Source: Acidobacteriaceae bacterium
Lineage (GTDB): Bacteria > Acidobacteriota > Terriglobia > Terriglobales > Acidobacteriaceae
Assembly: GCA_003156805.1 (NCBI GenBank)
Contig: PMHV01000030.1
Coordinates: forward strand, 128,165 to 192,164
Reading direction: 5' to 3'
Length of the DNA stretch: 64,000 nucleotides
The notes beneath the pieces were generated by a model, which saw only the letters and a program-made list of their open reading frames with translations, was not told where the DNA came from and ran no database searches. Every line of letters starts with the position of its first letter. Within the stretch, counting starts at the first letter, position 1. Position numbers and translations under genes: made by a program. This document shows positions 17,669-28,500 of the stretch, in pieces.

Positions 17669-19789
17669 ATGACGAATCGTCACTGCATCTATTTGTTCGT
17701 CGCGTGGCTGTTGCTTTCTCCATACCGAGTGCCCGCTCAGACAGCCGGCGCGCTGCAGCCCTTCACGATAGACCATCGCAAGGCATTGCGCGTGCACTCG
17801 CCGGTGGATGTCTCGTTCCTTCTCGACGCGCCGGCGGGGAAACATGGATTCGTTCGGGCCCAGGGTGCACATCTTGTAACCGGCGACGGAAAGCGCATCC
17901 GTTTTTGGGGAGTGAACGTCACCGACTGGAGCAAAGGTTCGGTGATGGTTCCTTCCAAGGAGGACTCCCCGCTCTGGGCGGCCACGCTGGCCCGGTTTGG
18001 GGTGAATTGCGTGCGGTTTCAATTTCTCGATCTGCCTACGCCCAGGGGACTGATCGACGGAAAACGCGATGACACCCGCGCTCTTGATCCTGAAGCGTTT
18101 GACCGCGAAGACTTCTTCATCGCCGAACTGGAAAAGCGGGGAATCTACGTTGATTTCAATCTTCTGGTGGGCCGCCCATTCAAGGCGGGCGACGGCGTCC
18201 AGGACTATCAAAAAATTCGCGAGGGCGCCAAAGGCATCAGTCTTTACGACCCCCGCATCATCGAACTTCAGAAGGAGTACGCCAGGCAATTGCTGGCTCA
18301 TTACAACCCCTACACCAAATCCGAATACCGCAATGACCCGGCGGTTGCCATGGTCGAAATCAACAACGAAAACGCGCTTTGGGTCGGCTCTCACGGCCCC
18401 ACGCCGTACTACGACCACGAACTTGCCGATCTCTACAATGTCTGGCTCAAAAAGAACCTGAGCGCCGAAGATCTGAAGAAGCTGAGAGAAATCGCCGGAG
18501 TCTCTGGGGATGACCCAGTCCCTCTGCTACCGAGCAGGACCCAGTTCGAGACAGCCCCGAAGGAAAGATTCTATGCGGAGTCCCGGTTCTTCCTCGATAC
18601 CCAGCGCCGCTACTGGGAAGACATGCGCGACTTTCTGACGAAAACGCTCGGCGTGAAGTCGCTGATTATGACCACTGCCGATCACGGCCACACCAGCAGC
18701 GGATATCCCTTGCTGCTGGCCACTTCGTCGTTCGACACCAACGATGGCCATACCTACTGGCAACACGACTGGGAAAATAAAATAAAGGCTCCCATGGTGA
18801 ACGACCCATTTAATTCGACCGTGGTCGAGTTGTCCCGCACGGCAGTTGCCGGAAAACCCTACACCGTCAGCGAGGTGAATAACCCTTTTCCCAACGATTG
18901 GGCGAGCGAAGGCATTCCCATTCTCGCCGCCTATGGCAATTTCCAGGATTGGGATGCCATCATTTGGTACACCATTGAGCCAAAGGCGTCGGCTGACTGG
19001 AAGCCATACGTGGGAGACGCGTTTGACATTTCGCTGGACCCGGTCAAGATGCCGCAACTTGCCGCTGGAGCGCTGATGTTCCTGCGGGCAGATGTGAGCC
19101 CCGCCAACTCCACCGTTCTGCGTTCCTACACACGCGACCAGGTTTTCGACAGCGCGTTGCTACTGCCGGCGACGGATCGTCCTTACTTCACACCTGGATT
19201 CCCGCTCGCTGTGCCCCTGCAGCATGGCTCGCGCATCCTCTCATTGGATGGCGCATCGGTTCCGCCTCTTGCGGCACCCAAGGTCACAAATCCCATTGTC
19301 TCCGATACCAACCAATTGGCATGGTACAACTCGTCGGCAATGACCGGACTGGTGACCGTGGACACTCCGCGGTCTCAAGCGCTGATTGGATTTGTGAAGG
19401 CGAACGGAAAGTCCGTCACCAATCTATCGGCAGAGGTGCGGAACCGATTCTGCACGATCGCGATTACGTCTCTTGAATCGGAGCCGATTTCTCGCGCCTC
19501 TAGATTGCTGTTGACACTTGGGTCCCGTGTAGAAAACTCAGGCATGCGGTGGAACGACCGGCGTAGCAACCTGTCCGAATGGGGTGGGCCGCCTACGCTG
19601 ATTGAGCCGGTTGACGGCCGGATCACCTTGCGAAGTTTGGATCGCGCCAAGACTGTTTCCGCTCAACCCCTCGACGGCTCAGGCCAGCCGATGGGGGAAC
19701 CAATCCGTGCCCAGAAGAAAGCGGAAGGATGGGATCTTCCATTAGGGACGACCGTTACAACTTGGTACGAGGTGACAGTCACGCGCTAA
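17669..19789 (+). CDS. secreted cellulase-family (GH5-like clan A) glycosidase
   Basis: A 706-residue secreted protein with a TIM-barrel glycosidase domain of the cellulase superfamily (about residues 45-440) and a long beta-rich C-terminus (about 470-700). The signal peptide is residues 1-23. Family-type motifs are IRFWGVNVTDW near residue 75, the arginine of NCVRFQFLD and the acid/base E234 in EINNENALW. The second carboxylate is probably in SEVNNPFPND near residue 410. A strong ribosome-binding site AGAAAGAGGAGG (17651-17662) lies 6 bases before ATG 17669; a TTG at 17663 is also in frame but is too close to it. It follows the GH2 gene on the same strand. Substrate is unknown (beta-glucan or mannan are possible). 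Confidence 0.8.
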   Translation: MTNRHCIYLFVAWLLLSPYRVPAQTAGALQPFTIDHRKALRVHSPVDVSFLLDAPAGKHGFVRAQGAHLVTGDGKRIRFWGVNVTDWSKGSVMVPSKEDSPLWAATLARFGVNCVRFQFLDLPTPRGLIDGKRDDTRALDPEAFDREDFFIAELEKRGIYVDFNLLVGRPFKAGDGVQDYQKIREGAKGISLYDPRIIELQKEYARQLLAHYNPYTKSEYRNDPAVAMVEINNENALWVGSHGPTPYYDHELADLYNVWLKKNLSAEDLKKLREIAGVSGDDPVPLLPSRTQFETAPKERFYAESRFFLDTQRRYWEDMRDFLTKTLGVKSLIMTTADHGHTSSGYPLLLATSSFDTNDGHTYWQHDWENKIKAPMVNDPFNSTVVELSRTAVAGKPYTVSEVNNPFPNDWASEGIPILAAYGNFQDWDAIIWYTIEPKASADWKPYVGDAFDISLDPVKMPQLAAGALMFLRADVSPANSTVLRSYTRDQVFDSALLLPATDRPYFTPGFPLAVPLQHGSRILSLDGASVPPLAAPKVTNPIVSDTNQLAWYNSSAMTGLVTVDTPRSQALIGFVKANGKSVTNLSAEVRNRFCTIAITSLESEPISRASRLLLTLGSRVENSGMRWNDRRSNLSEWGGPPTLIEPVDGRITLRSLDRAKTVSAQPLDGSGQPMGEPIRAQKKAEGWDLPLGTTVTTWYEVTVTR

Positions 19790-19811
19790 CAGCGGCGCAG
19801 TAGGCTCGCAG

Positions 19812-20603
19812 TCACCTTCGTTCCACCAGCGCCTTGGTCGCGCCGGTGGAGATGCCGCCATCCAACAGCAGCGTTTGTCCGGTTACGTATCGGCTGGACT
19901 CTGCTGCCAGGAAAACTACTGCCGCATCGAGATCACGAAGCTCTCCCGGACGTTTCACCGGGATTCTTTCGCAGAGATATTCCACCCATTCCTTATTCTC
20001 GTATAGCACCTTGTTCTGCTCTGTACAGAACCATCCAGGAGCCAGACAATTCACGGTGATGCCGTGCCTACCCCAATCGTCCGCCAGGCTCATGGTCAAC
20101 TGGCGGATGCCTCCACGGCTGGCGCCATAAGGACCGAGGCCGGCATACCCCGCGACGCTGGTAACTGACCCTATATTGATGATGCGCCCATAACCCCGTG
20201 GAACCATGCGACGCGCAACCTCCTGAGCAACGAAGAAACTACCGCGCAGGTTAGTATCCAGTATGAGGTTCCAATCTTCCCAGGTCACATCCAGCGCCGG
20301 TTTACGGACGTTGCAGCCCGCATTGTTCACCAGGATGTCGAGCCGTCCGTAAAAGGCATCCGCAGCCCTCACCATATTCTTGATGCTTTCCAGGTTGCGC
20401 ACATCGAGTGCCAGCGAAAGAGCGCGCTGGCCGGTCGCTTTGATCTCAGCTTCGAAACCGGCCAGATGGCTGAGCTCGCGGCTGGTAATCACCAAGTCCG
20501 CTCCAGCCTTCGCCAGAGCGCGGGCCATATGTTGTCCCAGGCCGCGGCTCGCGCCGGTGACGATCGCAACTTGCCCGCTGAGGTCGAAGAGTTCGCTGCT
20601 CAT
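19812..20603 (-). CDS. short-chain dehydrogenase/reductase (gluconate 5-dehydrogenase-like) with YxxxR active site
   Basis: A 263-residue classical SDR that should reduce or oxidise a sugar or sugar acid with NAD(P). The Rossmann motif TGASRGLG (residues 17-24), the structural NNAG and catalytic S146 and Y159 are present, with the normal 13-residue spacing. The usual catalytic lysine four residues after the tyrosine is Arg163 (YGASR), encoded by CGT. The C-terminus has VTGQTLLLDGG. It overlaps the upstream dehydrogenase gene by 4 bases (ATGA), so the two are translationally coupled and probably act in one sugar-oxidation route. Relatives include gluconate 5-dehydrogenase and 2-deoxy-gluconate dehydrogenases. 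Confidence 0.85.
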   Translation of the reverse strand: MSSELFDLSGQVAIVTGASRGLGQHMARALAKAGADLVITSRELSHLAGFEAEIKATGQRALSLALDVRNLESIKNMVRAADAFYGRLDILVNNAGCNVRKPALDVTWEDWNLILDTNLRGSFFVAQEVARRMVPRGYGRIINIGSVTSVAGYAGLGPYGASRGGIRQLTMSLADDWGRHGITVNCLAPGWFCTEQNKVLYENKEWVEYLCERIPVKRPGELRDLDAAVVFLAAESSRYVTGQTLLLDGGISTGATKALVERR

Positions 20604-21646
20604 ATGGATTCAGCCTCGCCGGGAGTGAGGATCACCTTCATTAGGTTCGGTTCACGGGAATGCAAGCGTGCAAACCATCGCGGCCCGTCTTCGAGTGGTG
20701 CGACAGCGCTGATAAGTGGTTTGACCTGGATTTTCCCACTAGCTACCAACTCGATGGCTTGCGGATATTCTCCCGCGGAAGCGCAAGACCCCTGCAGCCG
20801 TATCTGGCGCGTGACCACTTTTTGCAAGGGCAATGTGACTTCTGGTGAGACGTTGCCGACGAGTGTGACTCTGCCTCCCTTGCCCGCGCAGTCTATAGCG
20901 GCGCGAACTGTTTCATCGATTCCGACCGCTTCGACGGCTAAATCGACCCCTCTCCCATCGGTAATGGCAGAAATCTGCGACACCAAGTCCGCTCCGGTCG
21001 CCAGCAAAGCATTGGCCCCCAAGCCGGTGGCAAGCTTCAACCGGAAAGCATCCACATCTGCGACAAACACTCTGGAACAGCCGGCAACGCGAAGCGCTTG
21101 CAAGGTCAATAATCCGATCATTCCGGCGCCGAGCACCAGTGCGGTCTCTCCCGAAACGACGCTTGAGAGCGAAACCGCGTGCAGTGCAACCGAGACGGCT
21201 TCCAGCATCGCGGCCTCGGAGAACGAAAGACTTTCCGGCAGACGGTGAACGATATGCCGAGGAACGGCTACATACTCCGCAAAGGCGCCCGCGCAGCGGT
21301 AGTCGCCGCAGGAAACGCCCAGCACCCTGCGCTTGTCGCAAAGGTTGATTTCCCCGCGCAAGCAGTATGGGCACGTGCCGCAGGAGACAGTGGAATCGAA
21401 AGTTATCCGGTCGCCCTCGGACAATCCTGTCACCGCTGTGCCTATGACGGCGGCTGTCCCTGCAGCTTCGTGTCCCATCACCAGCGGCGGTATGCGGCGT
21501 CCCGATGATCCATCATAGCCGTGCACATCACTGCCGCAAATCCCGCAAGCCGCGACACGCACCAGGACTTCATCCGGACCCGCTATCGGCGTCGGCAGAT
21601 CCGCGATTTCAAGATAACGATACTTTGAAAGTAAGAGTGCCTTCAT
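20600..21646 (-). CDS. zinc-dependent alcohol dehydrogenase (sorbitol/galactitol-phosphate dehydrogenase-like)
   Basis: A 348-residue medium-chain dehydrogenase. The catalytic zinc site is C37 (GICGSD) with H59-E60 (GHEAAG), and the structural zinc site has C89, C92, C95 and C103. The nucleotide-binding fold carries VLGAGMIGLL (about 170). The family oxidises polyols or sugar alcohols with NAD(P); galactitol-1-phosphate 5-dehydrogenase, sorbitol dehydrogenase and L-threonine dehydrogenase are close by architecture. It is the first gene of a two-gene operon with the SDR and is divergent from the sensor kinase gene. Confidence 0.88.
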   Translation of the reverse strand: MKALLLSKYRYLEIADLPTPIAGPDEVLVRVAACGICGSDVHGYDGSSGRRIPPLVMGHEAAGTAAVIGTAVTGLSEGDRITFDSTVSCGTCPYCLRGEINLCDKRRVLGVSCGDYRCAGAFAEYVAVPRHIVHRLPESLSFSEAAMLEAVSVALHAVSLSSVVSGETALVLGAGMIGLLTLQALRVAGCSRVFVADVDAFRLKLATGLGANALLATGADLVSQISAITDGRGVDLAVEAVGIDETVRAAIDCAGKGGRVTLVGNVSPEVTLPLQKVVTRQIRLQGSCASAGEYPQAIELVASGKIQVKPLISAVAPLEDGPRWFARLHSREPNLMKVILTPGEAESI

Positions 21647-21772
21647 GGTTTCGGTATTCTCAGCTCATCTTGCTCACCGGCGCCCCAGGTGTGCAAGGTA
21701 AAATACGAGGAATTCGCGTTGCGCTGCAAGCCGTTGCCACGCTTATATCGTGCTTGCAGTATGATCCCGCGA

Positions 21773-21778
21773 TATAAT
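21773..21778 (+). promoter_or_regulatory. -10 element of the sensor kinase promoter
   Basis: A perfect TATAAT lies here, 25 bases before ATG 21804; no good -35 is seen at the usual distance. It covers the alternative ATG at 21777, which argues against that start. Confidence 0.45.
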
Positions 21779-21803
21779 GCACATCCCGAAGGGCAAGGAA
21801 GCC

Positions 21804-24758
21804 ATGTTTTGCGTTCGGATCGCGGGTTTGACGTTAAGCTTCTTCGTGATGTCCGCAAGCGCCCGCGCCTTTAACGAACCGCCAATCAACTATACCTCGC
21901 GTACTTGGCAAATGCAGGATGGCCTTCCCGAGCAGACCGTTCAGGCATTTGCGCAGACCAAAAACAGATATCTCTGGATCGGAACGACGGGTGGGTTGCT
22001 CCGTTTTGATGGTGGGCGACTGATTTTATTCGACCGTGATAACACTCCTGCTTTTACCGAAAACAATATTTTTGGTCTCACCGTCACAAATGATGACGCC
22101 CTATGGATTGCGACCGAAGGGGGTGGGCTGATCCGCTATAAAGACGGCGTGTTCCGCTCCTTTTCTGGAAAGGATGGCCTGCTCAATGACTTTGTGCGGG
22201 CGGTTTACCAGGACAGTAAGGGACAAATATGGATTGGAACCGACAACGGACTGTTTCGATTCTTGGGAGACCGTATTGAACGAGTGGACAATAGCAATGG
22301 CGTGCCGTCGATTGCCGTGCACGCCATCCACGAAGACAATCAGGGACGCCTTTGGGCCGGTGGCTCTAAATTGCTCTGTCTCAACGGCAGTACCTACCAG
22401 GAATATCGCCTGGCGGGAGAGGGAAGTCAGAATCGTGTTAAGTCCATAACACAGACCCGCGACGGGACTATGTGGGTGGGCACCATCGGGGGCCTGTATA
22501 GCATGGCCTCGGGGTCGGATTCTTTCCGCAGAGTAAAGGAAACCAGCGGCACCGTCCGTTTTCTCCAGGAAACTTCCGACGGCACTCTCTGGATTGGCAC
22601 CATTGGTCACGGAATCTACAAATACCGGAAACACGAGTTTTTCCAGATGACCGCGCCGGGAAGTCTGCCCAGCAACACCGCCTTGAACTTGTTCGAAGAT
22701 ATCGAGAACAACATCTGGGTTGGAACCCAGGCGGGAATGCTGAGGCTAAGCAAGACCCCAATCCAAACCGTTTCTTTGCCGGACGCTGGCGACTACGACG
22801 CCGAAACCGTCTACGAAGACCACAATGACGATCTTTGGATCGCGGCAGCCAATCTTTTTCGATTCCACAATGGTAAGGCGACACGAGTACGCTTTCCTGG
22901 AATTACCGGTGTGCGTGTCCGGAATGTCTTCCGTGACAATGAAGGTGCCCTCTGGATCGGAACCGAAGGCAGGGGCGTGTTCCGGCAGAGCGGTACCAAG
23001 TTGGCCCACTATATGGTCAAGGATGGTCTGGTAAACAATTTTGTTCGTGCCTTTCTGCAAGGCAGTGAGGGGAGCATATGGGTTGCAACCGATGAGGGAG
23101 TGAGCCGTTGGCATGACGGCCACTTCACCAACTACCAAGAGCGCGACGGGCTTTGTTATTTCAGCACTCGTACGTTGGCGGAAGACCGCAATGGAGACAT
23201 CTGGGTGGGGACCGACCGCGGAGTAAGCCATTTGCGGGGTGCTAACTTTGCCAAAGACGCAGTCACCGAGGCTCTTCGGCACGAGAAGATCTGGGCGATT
23301 CGCGAGGACTCCGATGGCGGATTGTGGTTCGGGACCCGTACCGGCGGGCTTTACCGCTGGCGCTTTGGAAAACTGACCCACTTTACAACCGCGCAGGGCC
23401 TCGCCAGCAACAGCATCTATGAGCTCCTCGAAGACCGGATGGGGAATTTCTGGGTCAGTGGTCCCAATGGCATCTCCGTGATCAGCCGGCGAGAGTTAGA
23501 CATCATCGCGGAAGACCCGTCGCATCCACTTTCTTTGACTCTGTATGGTATTTCCGACGGTTTGGAAACAACCCAGATGTACGGGGCGGAGAAGCCCGGA
23601 GGAGTTGTGACCTCGCAAGGCGAGGTCTGGTTTGCGACCAACAAAGGACCGGTCCGCGTCTCTTTGAATCCGGCTCCGGCAACGGGTCCAGCGCCTGTGG
23701 TGATTGACTTCGTGCTGGCCGACGGTCTTCAGGTGCCGGATCTGCGGAGAATCTCTCTCACCCCGGACAATGCCAAAATCGAAGTGCACTATAGCGTTAT
23801 CCAGTTGCGCTCCCAGGAGAGGGTGAGATTTCGATACATGTTGGATGGCTTTGACAAGAATTGGACGGATGCTTCGTCGCGCCGCGTGGCCTACTACACG
23901 AACCTCCCCCCAGGGCGCTATCAATTCCGCGTAGCAGCGTTCGAGATGAGCGACCCGCAGCAGATCGCCGAGACAGCCGTCGAAATTGTTCAGAGACCCC
24001 ACTTCTATCGGACCGCCTGGTTCTTTAGCTGTTCTCTGTTATTACTGGCCGCCAGTGTGTGGGGAGGCTACCAATTCCGAATGCGTCAGGTACACTCCCG
24101 TTTTCAGGCGGTATTGAACGAAAGGAACCGGCTGGCGAGGGAAATGCACGACACGCTCATTCAAGGTTGCGCAGGAGTTTCCGCTCTGCTGGAGGCCCAT
24201 TCCAGTCTCGATGACAGTGAGCCCGTTGCCAAGGACGATTTATTGAGCTGTGTGCGCACACAGTTGCGCACCACCATCAACGAGGCCAGAGAAGCGGTAT
24301 GGGACCTCCGCCACGCCGATGGCTCCGCCACTGCCATCGGTCCGATACTTGGAAATATGACCCAGCAAGTCAGCCATGAGTTTGGAGTGCCGGTGGAATA
24401 TCGAGTCTCGGGAAAACCGTTTGATCTGGACCAATCTACGGCACACGAATTGCTCATGGTGGTGAGGGAGGCCCTGCACAATGCTATTCGTCACGGCCAG
24501 CCTGCCAAGATCTACGTCGACATTGGTTTCGAGAACAAGGAATTCAGGGTGCAGGTGCGGGACGACGGACGCGGCTTCGACACGGCAATGGCATCGTCGC
24601 AACCCAACGGCCACTACGGCCTTGTAGGCATCCAAGAGCGTGCCAAGCGGATTGGTGGGGTACTCATTTTGAATAGCTGGCCGGGCGCCGGAACGGAGTT
24701 GACGTTGTCCGTTCCCCGCAAGGCATCGGCCACAGAGAGTGGGGTCCCGCGGATATGA
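21804..24758 (+). CDS. Reg_prop two-component sensor histidine kinase
   Basis: A 984-residue membrane sensor. The order is: signal peptide (1-22), about a dozen Reg_prop propeller repeats (about 35-600; the recurring W-I-G-T signature appears many times), Y_Y_Y domain (about 650-735; GRYQFRVAA), one membrane helix (about 745-765), HisKA_3 with phospho-acceptor H782 (REMHDTLIQG) and HATPase_c (about 870-975; N-box HNAIRHG, G-box DDGRGFD). The periplasmic propeller pair is that of Bacteroidota hybrid (HTCS) polysaccharide sensors, but here receiver and output are a separate protein. The start at 21804 has AAGGAAG ahead of it. It overlaps the response regulator by 4 bases and precedes galactan genes, so it probably senses a galactan oligosaccharide. 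Confidence 0.92.
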   Translation: MFCVRIAGLTLSFFVMSASARAFNEPPINYTSRTWQMQDGLPEQTVQAFAQTKNRYLWIGTTGGLLRFDGGRLILFDRDNTPAFTENNIFGLTVTNDDALWIATEGGGLIRYKDGVFRSFSGKDGLLNDFVRAVYQDSKGQIWIGTDNGLFRFLGDRIERVDNSNGVPSIAVHAIHEDNQGRLWAGGSKLLCLNGSTYQEYRLAGEGSQNRVKSITQTRDGTMWVGTIGGLYSMASGSDSFRRVKETSGTVRFLQETSDGTLWIGTIGHGIYKYRKHEFFQMTAPGSLPSNTALNLFEDIENNIWVGTQAGMLRLSKTPIQTVSLPDAGDYDAETVYEDHNDDLWIAAANLFRFHNGKATRVRFPGITGVRVRNVFRDNEGALWIGTEGRGVFRQSGTKLAHYMVKDGLVNNFVRAFLQGSEGSIWVATDEGVSRWHDGHFTNYQERDGLCYFSTRTLAEDRNGDIWVGTDRGVSHLRGANFAKDAVTEALRHEKIWAIREDSDGGLWFGTRTGGLYRWRFGKLTHFTTAQGLASNSIYELLEDRMGNFWVSGPNGISVISRRELDIIAEDPSHPLSLTLYGISDGLETTQMYGAEKPGGVVTSQGEVWFATNKGPVRVSLNPAPATGPAPVVIDFVLADGLQVPDLRRISLTPDNAKIEVHYSVIQLRSQERVRFRYMLDGFDKNWTDASSRRVAYYTNLPPGRYQFRVAAFEMSDPQQIAETAVEIVQRPHFYRTAWFFSCSLLLLAASVWGGYQFRMRQVHSRFQAVLNERNRLAREMHDTLIQGCAGVSALLEAHSSLDDSEPVAKDDLLSCVRTQLRTTINEAREAVWDLRHADGSATAIGPILGNMTQQVSHEFGVPVEYRVSGKPFDLDQSTAHELLMVVREALHNAIRHGQPAKIYVDIGFENKEFRVQVRDDGRGFDTAMASSQPNGHYGLVGIQERAKRIGGVLILNSWPGAGTELTLSVPRKASATESGVPRI

Positions 24759-25393
24759 ATATGGTCTATGCCGACAAAATCAAGGTAATGGTTGTGGATG
24801 ACCATCCTCTCATGCGTGTAGGCGTTGCTTCGATTGTGAATGCACGCTCCGACATGACTGTGGTGGCGCAGGCCGGCTCGGGAGAAGAAGCTGTCACGCT
24901 TTTTTTGAAGCACAAACCAGACGTCACCCTCATGGATCTGCGGCTCCCGGGGATAAGCGGAGTGGATGCAATTCGCTCGATTCGCGAAACGCAACCACGC
25001 GCCCGATTTGTTGTCCTGACAACCTACGAAGGAGATGCCGATATCCACCGGGCTTTGGAGGCAGGAGCGCAGGGCTACGTCATCAAAGGGATGCCTTATC
25101 AGACGCTGGTGGAGGCGCTGCAGCGCGTGCACAAGGGAGGGCGTTTTTTACCGCCTCCGATTGCCCGCGCCCTGGCATCGCGCATGCCCGACTCGGAACT
25201 AAGCGCGAGAGAACAAGAAGTGCTCTCTCTGCTCGCGAGCGGAAAAAGCAATAAAGACATCGCCTCCAACTTGCACATCACAGAGGCCACCGTGAAGTGC
25301 CACGTCAGTGCGATTCTTCTGCGGCTGAACGTCAGCGACCGCACCGAGGCCGTGGTCACAGCCCTGCAGCGCGGTCTGGTACACCTGGAGTGA
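24755..25393 (+). CDS. NarL/FixJ-family response regulator
   Basis: A 212-residue regulator: receiver domain (about 7-125) with the acidic pair VVDDH, phospho-acceptor D61 (LMDLRLPG), the conserved T (VLTTYEG) and K (YVIKGMP), followed by a LuxR-type helix-turn-helix (about 148-205; LSAREQEVLSLLASGKSNKDIA). ATG 24755 overlaps the kinase stop as ATGA, showing translational coupling; an in-frame ATG at 24761 is an alternative. It is the cognate partner of the Reg_prop kinase, and the next gene downstream, TonB receptor 2 with its own promoter, is the likely target. Confidence 0.93.
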   Translation: MNMVYADKIKVMVVDDHPLMRVGVASIVNARSDMTVVAQAGSGEEAVTLFLKHKPDVTLMDLRLPGISGVDAIRSIRETQPRARFVVLTTYEGDADIHRALEAGAQGYVIKGMPYQTLVEALQRVHKGGRFLPPPIARALASRMPDSELSAREQEVLSLLASGKSNKDIASNLHITEATVKCHVSAILLRLNVSDRTEAVVTALQRGLVHLE

Positions 25394-25407
25394 TACCCAC
25401 CCCCCTG

Positions 25408-25437
25408 TTGTCAAGACAAATACTTATTTTCTACTAT
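25408..25437 (+). promoter_or_regulatory. candidate promoter of TonB receptor 2
   Basis: TTGTCA (25408-25413), 18-base spacer, TACTAT (25432-25437). It starts 15 bases after the response regulator stop and gives a leader of about 155 bases. The TTGTC/GACAA inverted repeat around the -35 might be a regulator site. Confidence 0.4.
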
Positions 25438-25598
25438 CCAACTTTTGGGGGATTCGCGGATGACCGCGTCGGCATAGGATTCCTCGTCGGTGGTGCAGGT
25501 GTGGTTTGAGACTCCGATCGACGGTTGTTGTGCGCCGGAAGATCCAAGACGATTTCGGGCGCACTGACGAACAGGAGTTAACTTTAGGAGGCTCCGCG

Positions 25599-28500
25599 AT
25601 GAGGCTGGGGATGGTTCGCCACTTTGGGCGCATTTTCGTGTTGTTGGTCGGAGGTTTGACAGCCACGTTTGCTTTTGGACAGAACGCGAACACTGGAGAA
25701 ATCAAGGGAACCGCCATGGACTCCACGGGCGCAATTGTCTCCGGTGTAACCGTCACCATTCTCAACGTGCAGACTGGAGTGAGTACCATAGTGACGACCA
25801 ACGGAGAAGGCATTTACGACGTGTCTGCGGTTCCCGTGGGCCTGTATAAAGTCACCTTCTCGAAAACTGCTTTCCGCAGTTTTGTGCGTGAGGGTATTAC
25901 TCTCGAAATCGAGACCATCGAGGTGGACGGAAGGCTGCAAGTAGGCTCCGTTAGTGAACAGGTCGTAGTAACAGGAGAGGCCCCCTTGGTGGAAGCCGAG
26001 ACCTCCGACCAGCACGTTAACCTCAGTACCGAGGTGGTTAGCACGGCTCCCATCGTTGGCACCGACTGGCGCGCCGAGCTGGTTCAGCTTATTCCCGGCG
26101 TGAATACCGGCGGAGGAGCAGGCGAAATCAACGGCCAGGGGGTCGGAGTCAACGGCACGCAGTCATACAACATAAACTTTCTGTCTGACGGGGGGCCCGC
26201 CACCGCTCCGAGAGATTTCAACGGCAGCAACTACTATATGCCGGTTGACGCCATTGGCGAGGTAAGCATCAATTCAGCTAACGCGAACGTGCAGTATGGC
26301 GGTGGTCTCACTTCCATTAATGTGATCACCAAGAGCGGGACGAACCAATGGCACGGCAGCGGGTTCGAATACATTCAGAACACTGCATTCAACTCCAGAG
26401 GTTATTTTAATCGTACGGGGACAAAGGCCGTGGAGCACTGGAATACATACGGCGGCAGCGTGGGCGGACCGGTCCTAAAGAATAAGCTGTTTTTCTTTTT
26501 CCTGTACCAGCGCAACCCTTCGGTTGCTCCAAATTCCGGAAATTATACTTACCCCACCGCTGCTGAGGAAGCGGGGGATTTTTTCGAGGTCCCAGGCGCC
26601 ACAGGCTCGGCCTTTAACGCCTCCGGCATACTGCAGGGAACTTATGATCCCGTGGCGTTGAATCTTCAGAAGTTCTTTCCCGCGGCAAGCGCGCGGGGAT
26701 GGGTTGCGGGATGCCCCGGGCCAGTGAATGTATCAGCGAGCGTTCCCCAAACCTGCAACACCCTTGCAAACAATTTTGTGTTCAACGGCAGCAGTCCGGA
26801 CACGGACACGTGGTATACGGGCAAGGCCGACTACAATATCAACTCCAAACAAAGACTCTCGTTTAGTTTCAACTATTTTCCCACCGTGTCAACTTATGTC
26901 CCCGCGGATCCTCTATTCCCCAGCGACGCAACGTCGACTCAACAAGGGTTTACCGACGATCTGACTTCGCAACTCTCGGAAGTCTATACGATTACCCCGA
27001 CCCTGCTGAACGAGTTTCGTATAGGTGCCAGCCGCGAGCTCGATAAGTACTCGCCGCCTTCCCTTAATAAAGGCGATCCAACGACGATTGGGCTTGAGCC
27101 GGCCTACGGCACCAATGCTCCTGCCAATGTGTTTCCCAAAATCCAGATTGATGCGCCGGGGGGAGGAAATGGATCTGGATGCATCGCTGAGGGCGCTGGA
27201 TGCGGCGAAAATGGCAACATCTCGGCCGTTCTGGGCGAGGGAAGTTACCTTGTCTCCGATGTCCTCACGCTCATTCACGGCCGGCACACCCTCAAAGTTG
27301 GGGGCGAGTACGACAGATTTTACCAGAACTATACCAACTGGGGAGATATCAGCTCGGGTAATTTCGAGTTCAACGGAGGCGTGACTGGAGTCCCGTACGC
27401 CGACTTCCTTGCTGGCGACGTTTATGGATGGTACGTTTCCGAGTCCGACCCGACCAGCGCTCACAGTTGGGCTTCGACATTGTTCGCCAGCGACGACGTC
27501 AAGGTCTCATCGCACGTGACGGTAAACTTGGGCCTCCGCTGGCAGGTCCAGTCCGGCTGGGGGGTCAAGGGCAATCTGTTCGGCAATTACGACCCATATC
27601 TGCCCAACTCCGCGGATGGCGGGGTCTACCGCGGGGCCATCCTCTTTGGCGGGCAGGGCGACACGCTCTTTGGCGGGCCGACGAGCAACATGACGACCAT
27701 CCAAAACGCCGATTATAAGGAATTCGCGCCCCGAATCGGCATCGCCTGGTCACCCCGCGACAAGTGGGCCATCCGCGCGAGCTATGGCGTTTTTGACGCT
27801 CCACGCGATTCCGAGAATTACACCGATGGCGCACTCGGCCTCGGCTTCGATCCCCACCAGGTCGGCCCCAATGGGTACGTCAACGGCAGCTCTGCGTTCC
27901 AACTGGCAGCGGGACCGCCTGCCGGTACGATGGTCGTGTTTCCAACGCTTCAAACTCTTTCGTCGACCGTCTCCAACTTTAGCGGCGTAGAGTACTACCC
28001 GCGGAACATGCCTACCACCTACATTCAGAATTTCCTCCTAAGTGTTCAGCACGAGTTCGTGGGAAACATGTTGTTGGACACAAGCTATGTCTACACCCGC
28101 GGCAGGAACCTGAACTTTCAAACTAACATCGACCAGGCTCCTCTAAGCGCATTCGGATGCACAGGCTATAACTGCGGGAACCCCAACCCCATATTCAACG
28201 ATATCCAGGCTCAAATCTACGATGGATATTCGAATTACAACGCACTGCAACTGCGCCTTCAGAAGAGGATGTCGTATGGCTTGAACTTCCAGGTCAATTA
28301 CATGTGGTCGAAATCCCTCGATACCGGCACCGGGGGTGGTCACGGATCAGGCATTGATGTCTATCAGAATGCGTATGACCCCGCCGCCAATTACGGCTTG
28401 TCTAACTTCAACGCCACGAATACCCTGGTCGGTCAGGTCCTCTATGAGGTACCGGTCGGCCGTGGGCGCCGATATGGAGTTCCCCGGTATGTTGAGCCGG

